Origin: Diploptera punctata
Lineage: Eukaryota; Arthropoda; Insecta; Blattodea; Blaberidae
NCBI GenBank assembly: GCA_030220185.1
Contig: JASPKZ010007555.1
Location: forward strand, 927,001-991,000
Length of the DNA: 64,000 nt
Direction: 5' to 3'
Part shown: one piece after another, positions 45,027 through 55,878 of the stretch
How positions within the stretch are numbered: the first letter of the stretch is position 1
Layout of the letters: each line of letters opens with the position of its first letter
Made by a program: the position numbers and the translations under genes
The notes under the pieces: generated by a model
Database searches by the model: none
The model's input: only the letters and a program-made list of their open reading frames with translations
Told to the model about the DNA's origin: nothing

Positions 45027-46985
45027 TAACAGTCTATCGTGTGCTGTGATTGGCTGATACCTAATAGTGATTCTATCATCAGCCAATCGGTAGGGCTGGC
45101 AGCAAATTCGTAGGCCAGAGCCTGGCCACGTGTTATCTGTGTCGTGATATTACGATAATTTAGTGAAATAGTGTGAAGTGCTACAGGTAAGGGTTGTGTG
45201 TTTTTACAAATTACTTGTATTGAAGTTTTATCCAGTGGCGACAAGTGAGTATATTAGTGTAATTTCTGAACTAAGACATAGTTGTACTAAGCAATGACAA
45301 CTATGGAAATTCAAAATCCAACCTGGGTAGACTCAGAGGAAATCGGAACTCTCTCACTTTGGGAAAATGAATCCTACAAATACGAGTGTTTTCTTACTAA
45401 CCATAAATATAAAGAAAAATCAAATTTCCAATATATTATCCACGAAATACGTGGTACTTATTCATTAATCATAACTTATCTTACTACATATGAAAGATTT
45501 GAGAGATACGGCTCGTGATTTAACAACATTGTGTCTTGATCCACTTAATATCATATCCCAAACAGAACCTGCTGATTTCCCTCTACTTGAAGCTATGCTG
45601 CAAGAGTTAATAGCTTGTGCGATTGAATTTCAAACGCACTGCTTTCTTATTCACAGCGAAATTTCCTCAGATGAGGAAAACTCAAGAAAGGAAACGCATG
45701 CAATTGAAACTATTTCAAATAATGAAAAACAAAAATATGTTAAAGATCCTAAAGAAACTCAGTTGATAGAACCTACCAATTCTAAGAAAAGGAAAAATAA
45801 AAATCCAAAAATAAGCCAACCAAAGTAGTAAAATTGACAAAAGAAGTCACCAAAAAAGTGACACGAGAAAAAGGAACAAGACGCACTGTGGCAACACCAG
45901 TCGTGATCCCAGTGGTTGAAACTACAAATAGATATTCAGCACTAGCTGAACCTAGTACTTCAACTGCTGAGACTTCCTCACCAGTAGACCCATCTGCAAT
46001 GGAAGTTGGTCCATCGACTGCTACACTAAATAGACCGGTGCATCCTCGTGGTACTAACTCAACGGGACAGAGACCCCCCACCAATTACTGTAATTGGTCA
46101 CAGGGATCTGTTCCGAATGAACAGAGAATTACAGGCCTTATTAGGTGAACATCCAAAAGTAGTTAGTACCAGGGAAGGACTGAGATAATATGCTACTTCA
46201 GTGGAGGACTTTTTTGCTACTGAAGGACTATTTTACTTCCTTAGGAAGGGAGTTCTATACATATCAGATGAAGAAAGATACTCCACTGAGGGTAGAACTA
46301 AAGAGGTTACCTTCAAGTACCCCAACAAAAGAAATTCAAGATGAACTTCTATTATTAGGATTTCCTCTTAAATCAATTAAAGAGCTTGTCAAAAAAGGAC
46401 AACAATACTGAAATTCCATTCCCTATTTGGATACTTGAGCTAGAAAGAACTACTGAAGCTCTTGAAATTTACGACTTGAACAGACTCCTATTTACTGTGA
46501 TAGCAATCGAACCGTACAAGCCGAGGTCGGCCTTAAATAGTGTTTCAGGTGCCAGACATTTAATCACACTTTCCCAGCTAGTAACCGGACTCCAAGATGC
46601 GTCGTCTGTGCCGGGACCCATGGACACAAAGAGTGTACCATTAAAGCCGCGGCCCAGAAAGACAAAAATCTATTAAAATGCGCAAATTGCGGAGAGTCCA
46701 AACATCCGGCGTCCTATCGTGGCTGCCCAGCTTTCAAGGCGGCGCTTGAAGCATATAATAACAAGGCAGACCGTCCTGTTCCACAACCAGTCAATATACA
46801 ACCAAAATCCTGAACATTCACTTCGGTGAAAGTAAATCCATTTACATCCTTTACTGCAGCCTTAATGACACTTCTTCAACTGTACAAGAGAACAACACAG
46901 TTCAAGACCAGGGCCGACATGTACAATGACCAACATTAGATGGACATGTAGACGGATTTATCCAAGTCTAGCAGCCAGTATTGGC
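45027..46985 (+). mobile_element. Second jockey-clade element, 5' UTR, ORF1 and start of ORF2
   Basis: The 5' UTR shares TATCGTGTGCTGTGATTGG, AGTG(C)TA(T)CAGGTA and CTGAACTAAGAC with the minus-strand element, in the same order. After ORF1, MTNIRWTCRRIYPSLAAS (about 46,930) looks like the first residues of a jockey endonuclease, with a stop soon after. The element ends there and macro-repeat B begins. Confidence 0.7.
45294..46813 (+). pseudogene. Jockey-type ORF1 (gag-like), frameshifted, divergent from the 43,910 copy
   Basis: ATG at 45,294 (MTTMEIQNPTW). Same layout as the minus-strand ORF1: an acidic N-terminus with YIIHEIRGTYSLIITYLTTY and LEAMLQELIACAIEFQTHCF, a Lys/Thr/Ser-rich linker, PRE_C2HC segment DYFTSLGREFYTYQMKKDTP to LLGFPLKSIKEL (46,215-46,390), ILELERTTEALEIYDL, and zinc knuckle CANCGESKHPASYRGCPAF (46,680-46,736). 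The first knuckle is decayed (CRCQTFN-like codons near 46,548 are out of frame). Frame changes at about 45,505, 45,826, 46,145, 46,395 and 46,555. Roughly half the residues match the other copy, so this is a different subfamily rather than a recent duplicate. Confidence 0.8.
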
Positions 46986-47369
46986 TAGTTTATCACCCAC
47001 GGAGAACAGAACATTTCAAATATTATATTTAAATTCGTTATAATGTGTAAGCAGTTAGGTTTCAAATGTGAACAGTACAACACGTAATATATTTTCAAAC
47101 ATTTAATCTATGATAAAATATGGTTTTTGTAAATGTATTTAGTATTTACCTGGTAAATGAAGAGTTTGGCATAGTTCTTTCCACAAATGTACGGTTTAAT
47201 CTGCGGGATATTTATATTTTATTAAATTCAAATTAAAAACCTACTTTTTTAATTTCACATTCAGTGGCGTTGCTCCGCAACGTAAGTTATTTATTACGTG
47301 AACGTTTTTGTTATCATTTGTTACGAAATTCATAATTTTATTAAAAACGTTAAATGTCGCGTAACGGAA

Positions 47370-47373
<4 letters not shown>

Positions 47374-47421
<48 letters not shown>

Positions 47422-47493
47422 TATTTATTAAATCAATGCACACATACACACGCACACACATCACACGCGCGCGCACACATTCACACACACACA

Positions 47494-47535
<42 letters not shown>
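47374..47535. repeat. Compound TA/CA microsatellite in macro-repeat B unit 1
   Basis: (TA)n at 47,374-47,419, CA-rich 47,439-47,493, and (AT)n at 47,495-47,536. It occupies the unit position shared with 57,588 and 60,838. Confidence 0.9.
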
Positions 47536-47539
<4 letters not shown>

Positions 47540-47604
47540 TATGTTACAATTAAATTATTGACGTTGGGCAATGTTAGCTTAATATGACATGATAAGAAAT
47601 ACAT

Positions 47605-48125
47605 ATTAGGTAATACCTGGCGTTAGCTGCTACACTTAAATAGATGAAAATGTGTTTTTATTTGCATTTACTCGTATAAGTAAAAGAAACAGTAAATATA
47701 AATTTATATTCTTACTTTTTTTAGATACCCCTTTCTGATTACTCGGTGTTGCCCTGAAATGTCAATAGACGACAAAAATGGATAGATACAGTGAGTTATC
47801 CTTAAAAGATAAATACATATACTGTCGCGGAAATTCCTGTAGAGATTTTTTTTTTGAGATATTCAATTCCGTGTACAATAGTAATTCTGTGTATTTGTTA
47901 TGGTTTAGGCAGCGTAAGCCATTTAAGGGTAAATAAAGGGACTTTTCACATTTTTCTCATAAAGGGTGTTTTTTAAGGGTGTAGGAGTTGTGCATCTCAA
48001 CTCTCTTGTAGCCCTATGTTGATCCCGGGAATTTCCTTAACATTTTGCAAAAAAAAACCCTCACAATCGAAACAACGCTATAGCCGCGTATACGAACAAA
48101 CCTACATTCATTTTTATGTATTAGA
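47605..48125 (-). mobile_element. Short Helitron-like element, minus copy in unit 1
   Basis: Read on the minus strand, the 5' end is TCTAATACATAAAAATGAAT and the 3' end TAGCTAACGCCAGGTATTAC, with GCAGCGTAAGCCATTTAAGG-type sequence inside. This matches the other copies at 49,982, 58,371, 59,246 and 62,552. TC at the 5' end and CTAA/CTAG at the 3' end fit Helitrons. No Rep/helicase, so non-autonomous. Confidence 0.5.
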
Positions 48126-48344
48126 TGAGCTAATAGTAGTAGTATACATTTTCCTATCGTTCTTATTTTCTTAAATAAATCCAAAATTAATGTGCATAAA
48201 TGACGTATTTGTGACAAAATAAAAAAAAAAAATGTGCTTGAATTTTGGGCTCCTGTGCTACCTCTAGTAATTAATAAATGTGAAAAAAATCTATTCTTTA
48301 TCACTTTTCAACATATAAATATAAGTATAAAGAAAACAAAATCA

Positions 48345-48360
48345 TTCGTTGTTTGTACTT
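48345..48360 (+). repeat. Left 16-bp target duplication of RTE-like LINE 1
   Basis: TTCGTTGTTTGTACTT, repeated exactly at 49,851-49,866. Confidence 0.9.
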
Positions 48361-49850
48361 ACTTACTTACTCACTGGCACTATCGAACCCGTAGGTTCAT
48401 GGCCGCGCGGACATAAGCTCTCCATACATCCCTATCCTGAGCTAGTGCTTTCCAATCATTCCCTGTATAATCTACTTCCTCAAATCATAGTTAATGTTAT
48501 TCTCCCACCTCATTCTTGGTCTACCAACTGGGCGTTTTCCCTCTGGGAAGCTTCCATGCAAGTCTTTCATTCCCCATGTGTGCAACATGTCCATCGCAGT
48601 CTACGAGACTTAACTGTTCTTATTATATCTGGCTTCCTATAAAGACCATGTAGTTCATTGTTAAGCAGTCTTCTCCATTCACCTGTCTGTTCATCTCTCT
48701 TTGGTCCAAATTTTTTCCTAAGTACTTTATTCTCAAATACTTGTAATCTCCTTTCCTCTCTTAAAGTAAGAGTCCATGTTTCGCACCCATATAATATAAC
48801 TGGTAGAATAATAGTTTTATATATTTTCAGTTTAACATTTTTTGAAAGGAGTTGGGACATCAAGAGTCTCTGCAATGCATAATAGCACGCATTTCCAGAA
48901 TTGAGCCTATGTTTAATTTCTTTGTGCATCTCATTCCTATTTGTCATTATTCTTCCTAGGTATTTGAATTCAGCCAATTCCTCAAAATATCCCTCATTTG
49001 TCATTAGCTGTCCATTTCCATTATTTAATGAATTTCTACGTGTGACCATATATTTAGTTTTAATGATATTTACTTCCAGTCCTAAATTCTTAGTGTTAGT
49101 CAATAGTGTGTGCGTGTTATCCTTTAGTATCTCCTCGCTATCGGCCAACAATACTACATCATCAGCATAAACTAACAGCTTATTAATACCATTGAGTTGT
49201 AAGCCTTCCTCATTCTCTAAAGGTTTAATGGCGTGCTCTAGTACAAAATTAAATAGTAGAGGAGATAGTGCACCTCCTTGCTTCAACCCATTCTGGATTT
49301 CAAAAGTGTCCGAAAACTGTTTGCCTAACGCACCCTACTCTTTGTGCGATTTAGACACATTCGTATAAGTGTAACTAACTTTTTAGGAATTCCGAACTCC
49401 AGCGGGATACTATATAACTTCTCCCTCTTAATTGAATCATATGCTTTTTTGAAGTCTACATACAGTTGATGTACAGTACCATTATATTCCCATTTCTTTT
49501 CTAAAATCTGTCTTATACTAAAAATCTGATCTGTTGTAGACCTGTTTCTTCTAAATGCACATTGATGATCTCCTAGAATGTCATCAATATAGGGAGTAAG
49601 TCTGCTTACTAATATATTTGTTAGAATTTTGTACGAAGTTGAAAGTAATGAGATGCCCCTATAGTTGTTGCAATCAGTTTTATCTCCTTTCTTATAAATT
49701 GGTACGATAATTGATTCCTTCCATTCATCTGGAAGAGCTTCTTTTTCCCAAATCATACTAAGCAACCAGCGTATCTTGTCCATCAATTTTCCTCCCCCTG
49801 ATTTTATCAGTTCTGCTGGGATCTCATCTGAATCTGATGCTTTATACATC
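48361..49850 (-). mobile_element. RTE-like non-LTR retrotransposon, 5' truncated, with TSD
   Basis: A 1,490-bp insertion flanked by 16-bp direct repeats. The 3' end (minus strand) is a short GTAAGTAAGTAAG tail. The empty site survives in unit 2 of macro-repeat B at 59,104-59,150 (AAAACAAAATCATTAATTG...CTTGCTCAGTAAATTAAT). Confidence 0.9.
48362..49849 (-). pseudogene. RTE-like reverse transcriptase, 5' truncated
   Basis: Starts within the pre-RT region (SDSDEIPAELIKSGG). Fingers: WKESIIVPIYKKGDKTDCNN and YRGISLL. Motif A: LYVDFKKAYDSI. Motif B: GLKQGGALSPLLFNFVLE. Motif C: LLVYADDVVLLADSEE. Thumb: FKYLGRIMT, then ILYGCETWTL and FENKVLRKKFGPKRDEQTGE, followed by a C-terminus that drifts out of frame after LRWTCCTHGE (48,567), where GHVARM-type residues and a VGRPRMRW-like block follow. 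The single clear frame change inside the RT is at about 49,325 (between motif A and B). Otherwise well preserved, so this is a fairly recent insertion. Clade assignment RTE is from the motif style and 3' repeat tail, not from a tree. Confidence 0.85.
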
Positions 49851-49866
49851 TTCGTTGTTTGTACTT
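49851..49866 (+). repeat. Right 16-bp target duplication of RTE-like LINE 1
   Basis: TTCGTTGTTTGTACTT, identical to 48,345-48,360. Confidence 0.9.
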
Positions 49867-49981
49867 GCCTAGTAAATTAATGTTACTCAGATAACGTTTT
49901 TTTGTAAAAAAGAATACGTTTTAAAAAGTTGATTTTATTCAAAAGTTATATAGAGAAAAACGTAGTCCTATATTATATATA

Positions 49982-50771
49982 TTTAATATATAAAAATGAA
50001 TGTTTGTTTGTTTATTGTTTATTCGTACGTTATGCACGACATACCTTTGATCCGATTGTGATGGGTTTTTTTTTGCAAACTTTTCAGGAGATTCCGTGGA
50101 TGAACATGGGCCATAAGAGAGTTGTGATACTCAAATCCTAAACCCTTTAAAATCGCCCATTATAGTGAAAAACGTGATGAAAATAGCTCATTGGACTCTT
50201 AAATGTCTTACGCTGCCTAAACTATAACAAATACACAAAAGTAGTGTACACAGAATTGAATTATTTCAAAAAGCTCTACAAAAACGTCAGAGACAGCATA
50301 TGTTTATCTCTTACGGGTATAAGATAATAGTTAAAAATTAAAATGTACCTGTTGGCAAATGTCGTCGTTCTCAACTTTGTTAAAATGGTGTATATACAAT
50401 TAATTCACCTCAACGGATTATGGTATGCATTTGATTAGTATTGACTCTTACGGATAATTCACAATAGCCATTTTTTCTTCCAAATGATGCCAAGAAGTTC
50501 GAGAAAAGTTCGTAGATACTTGTGTAACCATAGCAGCACATGGCGGGTATTCTTTTACGGATAACTCACAATAACGACTTTTGTCTTTCAGCACTTTTAT
50601 GCCAACAAAATTGGGATTAGTACATTCCCGAACAACGCCGGATAATCATCACGGAGTATCTAAAAAATATAAATTTATAATTATTTTTCCTATTAGTTAT
50701 TCAACTAAACATAAAAAGCACATTAATTTTAATTTATTTAGACGTAGCAGCGCACGACGTGTATTGGCTAG
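49982..50771 (+). mobile_element. Short Helitron-like element, plus copy in unit 1
   Basis: 5' end TTAATATATAAAAATGAATG and 3' end GCAGCGCACGACGTGTATTG followed by GCTAG. It is the inverted partner of 47,605-48,125. It carries a 128-bp insert at 50,317-50,444 that the minus copies lack. Confidence 0.5.
50317..50444 (+). mobile_element. 128-bp insertion element, copy 1, with CTCTTACGG duplication
   Basis: Flanked by CTCTTACGGGTA (50,308) and CTCTTACGGATA (50,445). Contains TTAAAAATTAAAATGTACCT, GTTGGCAAATGTCGTCGTTC and CTCAACGGATTATGG. The minus-strand Helitron-like copies (for example 58,560-58,590) show the uninterrupted site. Confidence 0.6.
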
Positions 50772-50936
50772 TAAATAATAAGAAATACTCGCACCACTTC
50801 CATAATGTCACGACATAGTTAGAACTTTATCGGGTCGGAGTGAGAGACAAATAAAGAAGAATTGATGTGTGTTTGTGTGTATATATATATTACACGCAGG
50901 AATATATTTATTTCAATGTTACGTTTGTAATTACAA

Positions 50937-50950
50937 TAACATATTCTTAT
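50937..50950 (+). repeat. Left 14-bp target duplication of the fold-back element
   Basis: TAACATATTCTTAT, repeated exactly at 51,248-51,261. Confidence 0.8.
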
Positions 50951-51247
50951 GATGAAAGTTAAAAATTAAATTGTACCTGTTGGTAGGTGCCGTCGTCCTC
51001 AACTTTGTTAAATATACGTATTTCACAGAAACAAATATAAGTTAAACCCACTTCTAACAGATTAGTAAATTGACGTGGTTGTCAATTACTAATCTGTTAG
51101 AGGTGGGTTTAACTTATATTTGTTCTGTGAAGTACGTATATTTAACAAAGTTGAGGACGACGGCACCTACCAACAGGTACAATTAAATTTTTTACTTTCA
51201 TCATATGACTTCACCCCAACGGAATTTGATATGAATTTTACTGGTAT
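50951..51247. mobile_element. 297-bp fold-back element with about 127-bp arms
   Basis: Left arm about 50,948-51,074, 6-nt loop GTGGTT (51,075-51,080), right arm 51,081 to about 51,207. The arms are nearly perfect complements and contain GTACCTGTTGGTAGGTGCCG, which is the 5' half of the 128-bp insertion element. The sequence after the right arm (CCAACGGAATTTGATATGAA) is that element's 3' half. So this is the 128-bp family with an inverted duplication of its 5' half. Confidence 0.75.
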
Positions 51248-51397
51248 TAACATATTCTTATTTAAAAATATAAAACATAACATTTCAAATGTTATATTTA
51301 TATTTGTTTTAATGTGTGAGCAGTTGGCTTTCAAATGTGAACAGCAAAACACGTAATATATTTTCAAGCATTTAAGCTATGATAAATATGATATTTC

Positions 51398-51405
51398 TAA
51401 ATGTA
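51398..51405 (+). repeat. Left 8-bp target duplication of the near full-length LINE
   Basis: TAAATGTA, repeated at 55,217-55,224. Unit 1 of macro-repeat B has the uninterrupted site at about 47,128 (GTAAATGTATTTAGTATTTACC). Confidence 0.7.
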
Positions 51406-51574
51406 ATAATATGTAAAATGGCGGTCGTACTAGACGTACGCGTAGTAAGTGCTCTGGTAAGTATTGAAGAACATAGCCGAAAAATGAGAATACCTCAAGA
51501 TAGAATCAAAGGAAGACATACGGAATGCGGTGAGTTCAATGGAAAAATTGTTTCACTAAAATTAAAAAAATATT

Positions 51575-52438
51575 ATGAAAGTAGAATACACAAAGAATAA
51601 AGGTATAATGTTTTTTGGGAATGAGGTTAACGAAAAACAAGAAACCGTTCCGGCAGAGGGAAAAGACAGACGGGATCCGAGACAAGTAGTGACATCTAGT
51701 GACACCCCCCGAGAAACACCAAACACCATTACACATATCATGACATATGGTGGGCAAGATACCACACCAACGAATGCTACGGAACAAGTGACGACACGTA
51801 GTGACACCACACAAGAATTAACAACCACCAGCACTCAGGATCTGACATCTAGCAGCGGAATTAGGAACTTCAACAACCCAACCCTGGATTACAACACAAT
51901 ACAAGAGACAATTACAAATAAATATCACTCGAACCAAACATCAAATGATGGAAGGACTAACAAACAAGAAGGAATTAAAAATACTCAGAAGGAAGAAACT
52001 AAACATACACAAATCCAAAGGCTGATCAGAACACAGGAAGCGAAATACATCTCCCATCGACAAGTGAGGTAGTGCAAGAAGAGCAGCAAGAACAAGAACA
52101 ACATGCAAATGAGGAACCATGGAGACAAGTAACCCGCAGAAGAGGCATATGACTTGTAAGACAACCAGCCATGACCGGCGCCGGACCGAGTGATCATGAC
52201 TTACAAGTAGCAAAAAAACAATAAATAAATAAAGAAAATGTGATATGTGAAGAACTGCCAACTAAAGGGAGTACGAGCGCTTTTAAGTTAGGAATCCCAT
52301 TTAATTTCCTAGAGAAAGCAAATGAAGCGGAATTCTGGCCAGCAGGAATAACAGTCAGGCGTTTCTGCTTTCCCCGTTTTTTCGAGACAACGCAACGGAG
52401 CGGAACTCATCGAATGAGGCACAAAAGCAACTCAGACT
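51575..52438 (+). pseudogene. LINE ORF1, frameshifted
   Basis: First frame (from ATG 51,575) is Thr/Gln/Asn-rich and hydrophilic, with TTSTQDLTSSSGIRNF, and stops at 52,072. The C-terminal part reads in another frame at 52,240-52,440: TSAFKLGIPFNFLEKANEAE, FWPAGITVRRFCFPRF. That block, with conserved FWP..v.vR.f, is typical of the end of ORF1 in such elements as far as I can judge. No zinc knuckle was seen, in contrast to the jockey ORF1s at 43,910 and 45,294. Confidence 0.6.
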
Positions 52439-55173
52439 GACACTAAATTGGAACATAGAAGGACTTAAAACTATATTATCGCTAGTTCCCGATAATTTCT
52501 TTAAGGCTTACGACATAGTGTTCTTAACAGAAATCTTTCTTACAGAAGATTGGAATACAATAAACACACACTACTCGATCAGTATCTTGGCAGAACAAGG
52601 CCCATTGGGCAGACCCAAAGGCGGCATCACCTGTCTAATCAAAGAAATCTTCTCACCTTTCGCAGTTTCATATAAATAAAACGTGCTCTATTAGTAAGGA
52701 CCGCCATATGCACACTTATATGTGTATATTTCCAACCAGAGTTCACACCAGCTAATATTATAGACGAAACCAATCAATGTTTGAACATCATCACTAGAAA
52801 TGACCCTGTCGTACTCGCAGGAGACCTGAACTTTCTTATAGATATCGTCTCGCAAAAACAACAGAAGTTGTGAACTACATCCGTGAAGAAGGCTTTATGC
52901 TAGTTAATAACCAGGGAACTAAAACCTATGTCAGCCATAAAGGCACAAGCGCCATAGACTTAGTATTTATCAATTCCAAATTTAAATAATTGAAACAAAA
53001 CATCATCCCAGAAGTGGAGAGGAAGCACCAGCCCCTAGAAACAACACTACAGCTAGAGAATGTAACAAGGAAGAGAACAGAAAACCAAATCAATCTAAGC
53101 AGGAAAGCCGATCTATCTGCATTGGACAATGTCAATAGTAAAACAACAACAACAACATTAATGCAAACTAAAACAGTGAATGAAGCAGCTTCTCTGATAG
53201 AAGAACTGATTCTAAAGACCACTCATGCACTAGATAATATAAATCGAAAGTCTAAGCCATGGTTCAACAAAGAATGCTATGAAGCCAGAAGAAAAGCCAT
53301 TAATGCCATGCACAATGCAAGAACAACGGGATCAGCGGATGAGTTGGATTTATACGTTAGACTGAGGCGAGAGTATAAAATCAAGATAAAAGAATCACAG
53401 AGGCTATTCTGGGAGGAAGAGGAAAAACGGTTAATTGATATGGCCAAGCAAAGTCCATACAAAGCTCTTCAACCAAAGCAACCGAAATTCCCAAGAAATA
53501 TCCCAATGGAGGTATGGGAGAGACATTTAAGTTCAATCTTGCAGGCTAGAGACACACGCCTGGTAAGCTCTCCAATGACTCAGGTCTAAATACAAGATAC
53601 AGAATTTTTCAGAGAAAAAGAAGTAATTCACACTATTATGAGTACAAAAAACAATAAAGCATGTGGTTCAGATAACATATAATGAACACTTGAAAACTAC
53701 ACTCCCTGTGATAGCGAAACTACTCACAGCCCTCTTCAATAAATGCTTGAGACAAGGAGCTATACCAGATAGATTGAAAACGTCAAAGGTAATAGTGCTA
53801 TACAAGGGAAAATGCAATACGGCTGATCCAAATGCATACAGGGACATTGCCTTAGAAAATACTTTTCTCAAGACACTTACAACATTAACATGCAAGCGTC
53901 TTAGATGCATTATTGATGAGAAACTACCAGATTCACAGTTTGGATTCAGAAGTGGGAGATCAACGACACAAGCTGTACATTGCCTCCAATCTGATATAGA
54001 AACAGCCATAGCAAACCGTGGAGGAAAGCTACATGCTATATTTATTGACTATTCCAAGGCGTTCGACACAATAAATAAAACCATCCTAATGAAGAAATTG
54101 GAAAACACTATAGGTCTAAAACACTACCTACTACCGTCTATTAGAGACCTCCTCACCAACAACTGGGTGGATATAAGTGACGGTATAGACAAATCAAACC
54201 TGATACAGCAAACTGTGGGAGTATTGCAGGGGGACCTGTTAAGCCCTTTGCTGTTCATTTTAGCTACAGCGGACATCATCAAGGCAATAAAACCTGACAA
54301 TGTAAACCTGCTTATGTACGCAGATGACATGGTATTGACCTCAACTTCGGATAGTGATCTGCAGAAAGCCTTCAACCAATTACTGGACTGGGCAAAAGAA
54401 AATGAACTGACACTAAATGAAGAGAAAACAGTCTCCATGACCTTTCGAAAAGAGGGGCAGACGAGGCATTTTCTACATCGATGGAAAAGCATTAAAATCA
54501 GTAACTAGCTTCACGTATCTGGGAGTCACTTTCCAAACACAGGGAAGCGTGTTTACAAACCATGTAAATGACAGAGTAAATGCTGCGATAAGAGCCATTA
54601 AGCGACATTAAGTCAATAAACAAACTCTCACTAGAAACAGCCCTACAACTTTTTAAACTTAAAGTTGATCCCGTTACAACATATGGGTTAGAGAACATAT
54701 GGGTCCATTTAAAGAAAACGAACCTAGAAAAATTAGAGAAACTAAAAGCCACATACCTAGAAAGGGTGCTCTGTCTCTCCAGATACACGCCCTCATGACT
54801 TGTATATGAACTCTCCAGAGAGCCATTCTACATAGAAGAGCTGAGGCTAAAGTTCCTACTACCAGTGACACCAACTTACCAGTACCTCCTGCAAGAACTC
54901 CACGAGAAGAAATGCAAAATATGGGAAGAATTCTATAGGCATATCACTGACGCCATGACAAACCGTGAATGGACTCAGGGAGGATATGAATTGCACCACA
55001 CAGTGACCAGACTCGCTGTGCATGGATTTCACCACAAGCTGTGCAGCAACCAGAGATTCCACGAGCCCAGCCCAGACTGCATGTGTGCAAGATGTGACAA
55101 ACAGTGCAAGAAATATCATGTGTTAAACTGTAGAATGAGATCAGAATCATTGTTGAAACCCTGCAGTGACTGA
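52428..55173 (+). pseudogene. LINE ORF2: APE endonuclease, RT and C-terminal domain, frameshifted
   Basis: Endonuclease pieces: LNWNIEGLKTI (start, about 52,445), DIVFLTEIFLTEDWN, GRPKGGITCLI, then in another frame VVLAGDLNFLIDIV (catalytic GDLN, about 52,820) and SAIDLVFINSKFK. Linker: PWFNKECYEARRKAI. RT: LKTSKVIVLYKGKCNTADPN, YRDIALENTFLKTLT, DSQFGFRSGRSTTQAV, FIDYSKAFDTIN (motif A intact), GVLQGDLLSPLLFILAT (motif B), LLMYADDMVLTSTS (motif C intact), LNEEKTVSMTF. C-terminus: MTNREWTQGGYELHHTVTRL, HGFHHKLC, and C-x2-C-x3-C cysteines. Frame breaks near 52,677, 52,870, 52,985, 53,589, 53,663, 54,500, 54,612 and 54,800. R1/I grouping is tentative. Confidence 0.8.
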
Positions 55174-55243
55174 GAACAATCCTCTTTGCACGTTGTGCGC
55201 ATTTCTTATTTTATTATAAATGTATTTAGTATTAACCTGATAG

Positions 55244-55251
55244 AGGAAGAG
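55244..55251 (+). repeat. Left target duplication of the short LINE copy
   Basis: AGGAAGAG, repeated at 55,642-55,649. Confidence 0.65.
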
Positions 55252-55641
55252 AGGACCTGAGACAAAGGATATTACTACCAGCAACGGAGCCATATAAAAA
55301 AGCCATCGAAAAAAAAAAGAACGAAAAAGACATCGACGAAGAGTTCTACGCCTAAGACGCCATGGTGAACAGGGATTGGACCGGAAGCAACCAACCACAA
55401 AGACACGCAATCATAGGCCTAGCAACACATGGATATCAGCATAAAATGTGAAAAAATACAAAATTCCACCAACCGAGTGACTCGTGTGAATGCAAGATTT
55501 GTGAACAAAAATGCGAGCGATACTATTACAAACAATGCAGAAGATGGCCGGGATCGTTGAATGAACTGATAAAATAGAAATCATAAAACTAAAACTTAAT
55601 GCTCTTTCAAGTACCACTTAGATACTCATTATTATTATTAA
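55252..55641 (+). mobile_element. Short 5'-truncated copy of the 51,406 LINE family, with C-terminal relic
   Basis: 390 bp between AGGAAGAG repeats. Frames give PATEPYKKAIEKKKNEKD, then MVNRDWTGSN, GLATHGYQHKM, HQPSDSCECKICEQKCERYY and CRRWPGSLNELIK, the same C-terminal domain as 54,955-55,170 but diverged. It ends in ATT triplets (55,628-55,640). It is separated from the larger copy by only 35 bp of macro-repeat B. Confidence 0.75.
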
Positions 55642-55864
55642 AGGAAGAGTTTCGCATTGCTCATTCCACAAATTTAGGTTATAAATTGATCTAATATGTG
55701 AAATATTTATATTTTATTAAATCCAAATTAAAAACTGACTTTTTCAAAATTCACATTCAGTGGCGTTGCTCGCATTGTAAGTTATTTATTACATCAACAT
55801 TTTTGTTATTGCTTTGTTACGATATTTATATTTTTAATAAAAACGTTAAATGTTGCTTAGCGGA

Positions 55865-55878
55865 TATATATATATGTC
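55865..55878 (+). repeat. Left 14-bp target duplication of RTE-like LINE 2
   Basis: TATATATATATGTC, repeated at 57,574-57,587. Mostly TA repeat, so the GTC end carries the weight. Confidence 0.6.

Larger units (their letters stand above)
51406..55216 (+). mobile_element. Near full-length non-LTR retrotransposon (R1/I-like), about 3.8 kb
   Basis: Begins ATAATATGTAAAATGGCGGT, contains ORF1 remnants, an APE-type endonuclease, RT and a C-terminal cysteine motif, and ends TTCTTATTTTATTA. Flanked by TAAATGTA duplications within macro-repeat B. Related fragments lie at 55,252-55,641 and 7,617-9,056. Confidence 0.8.
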
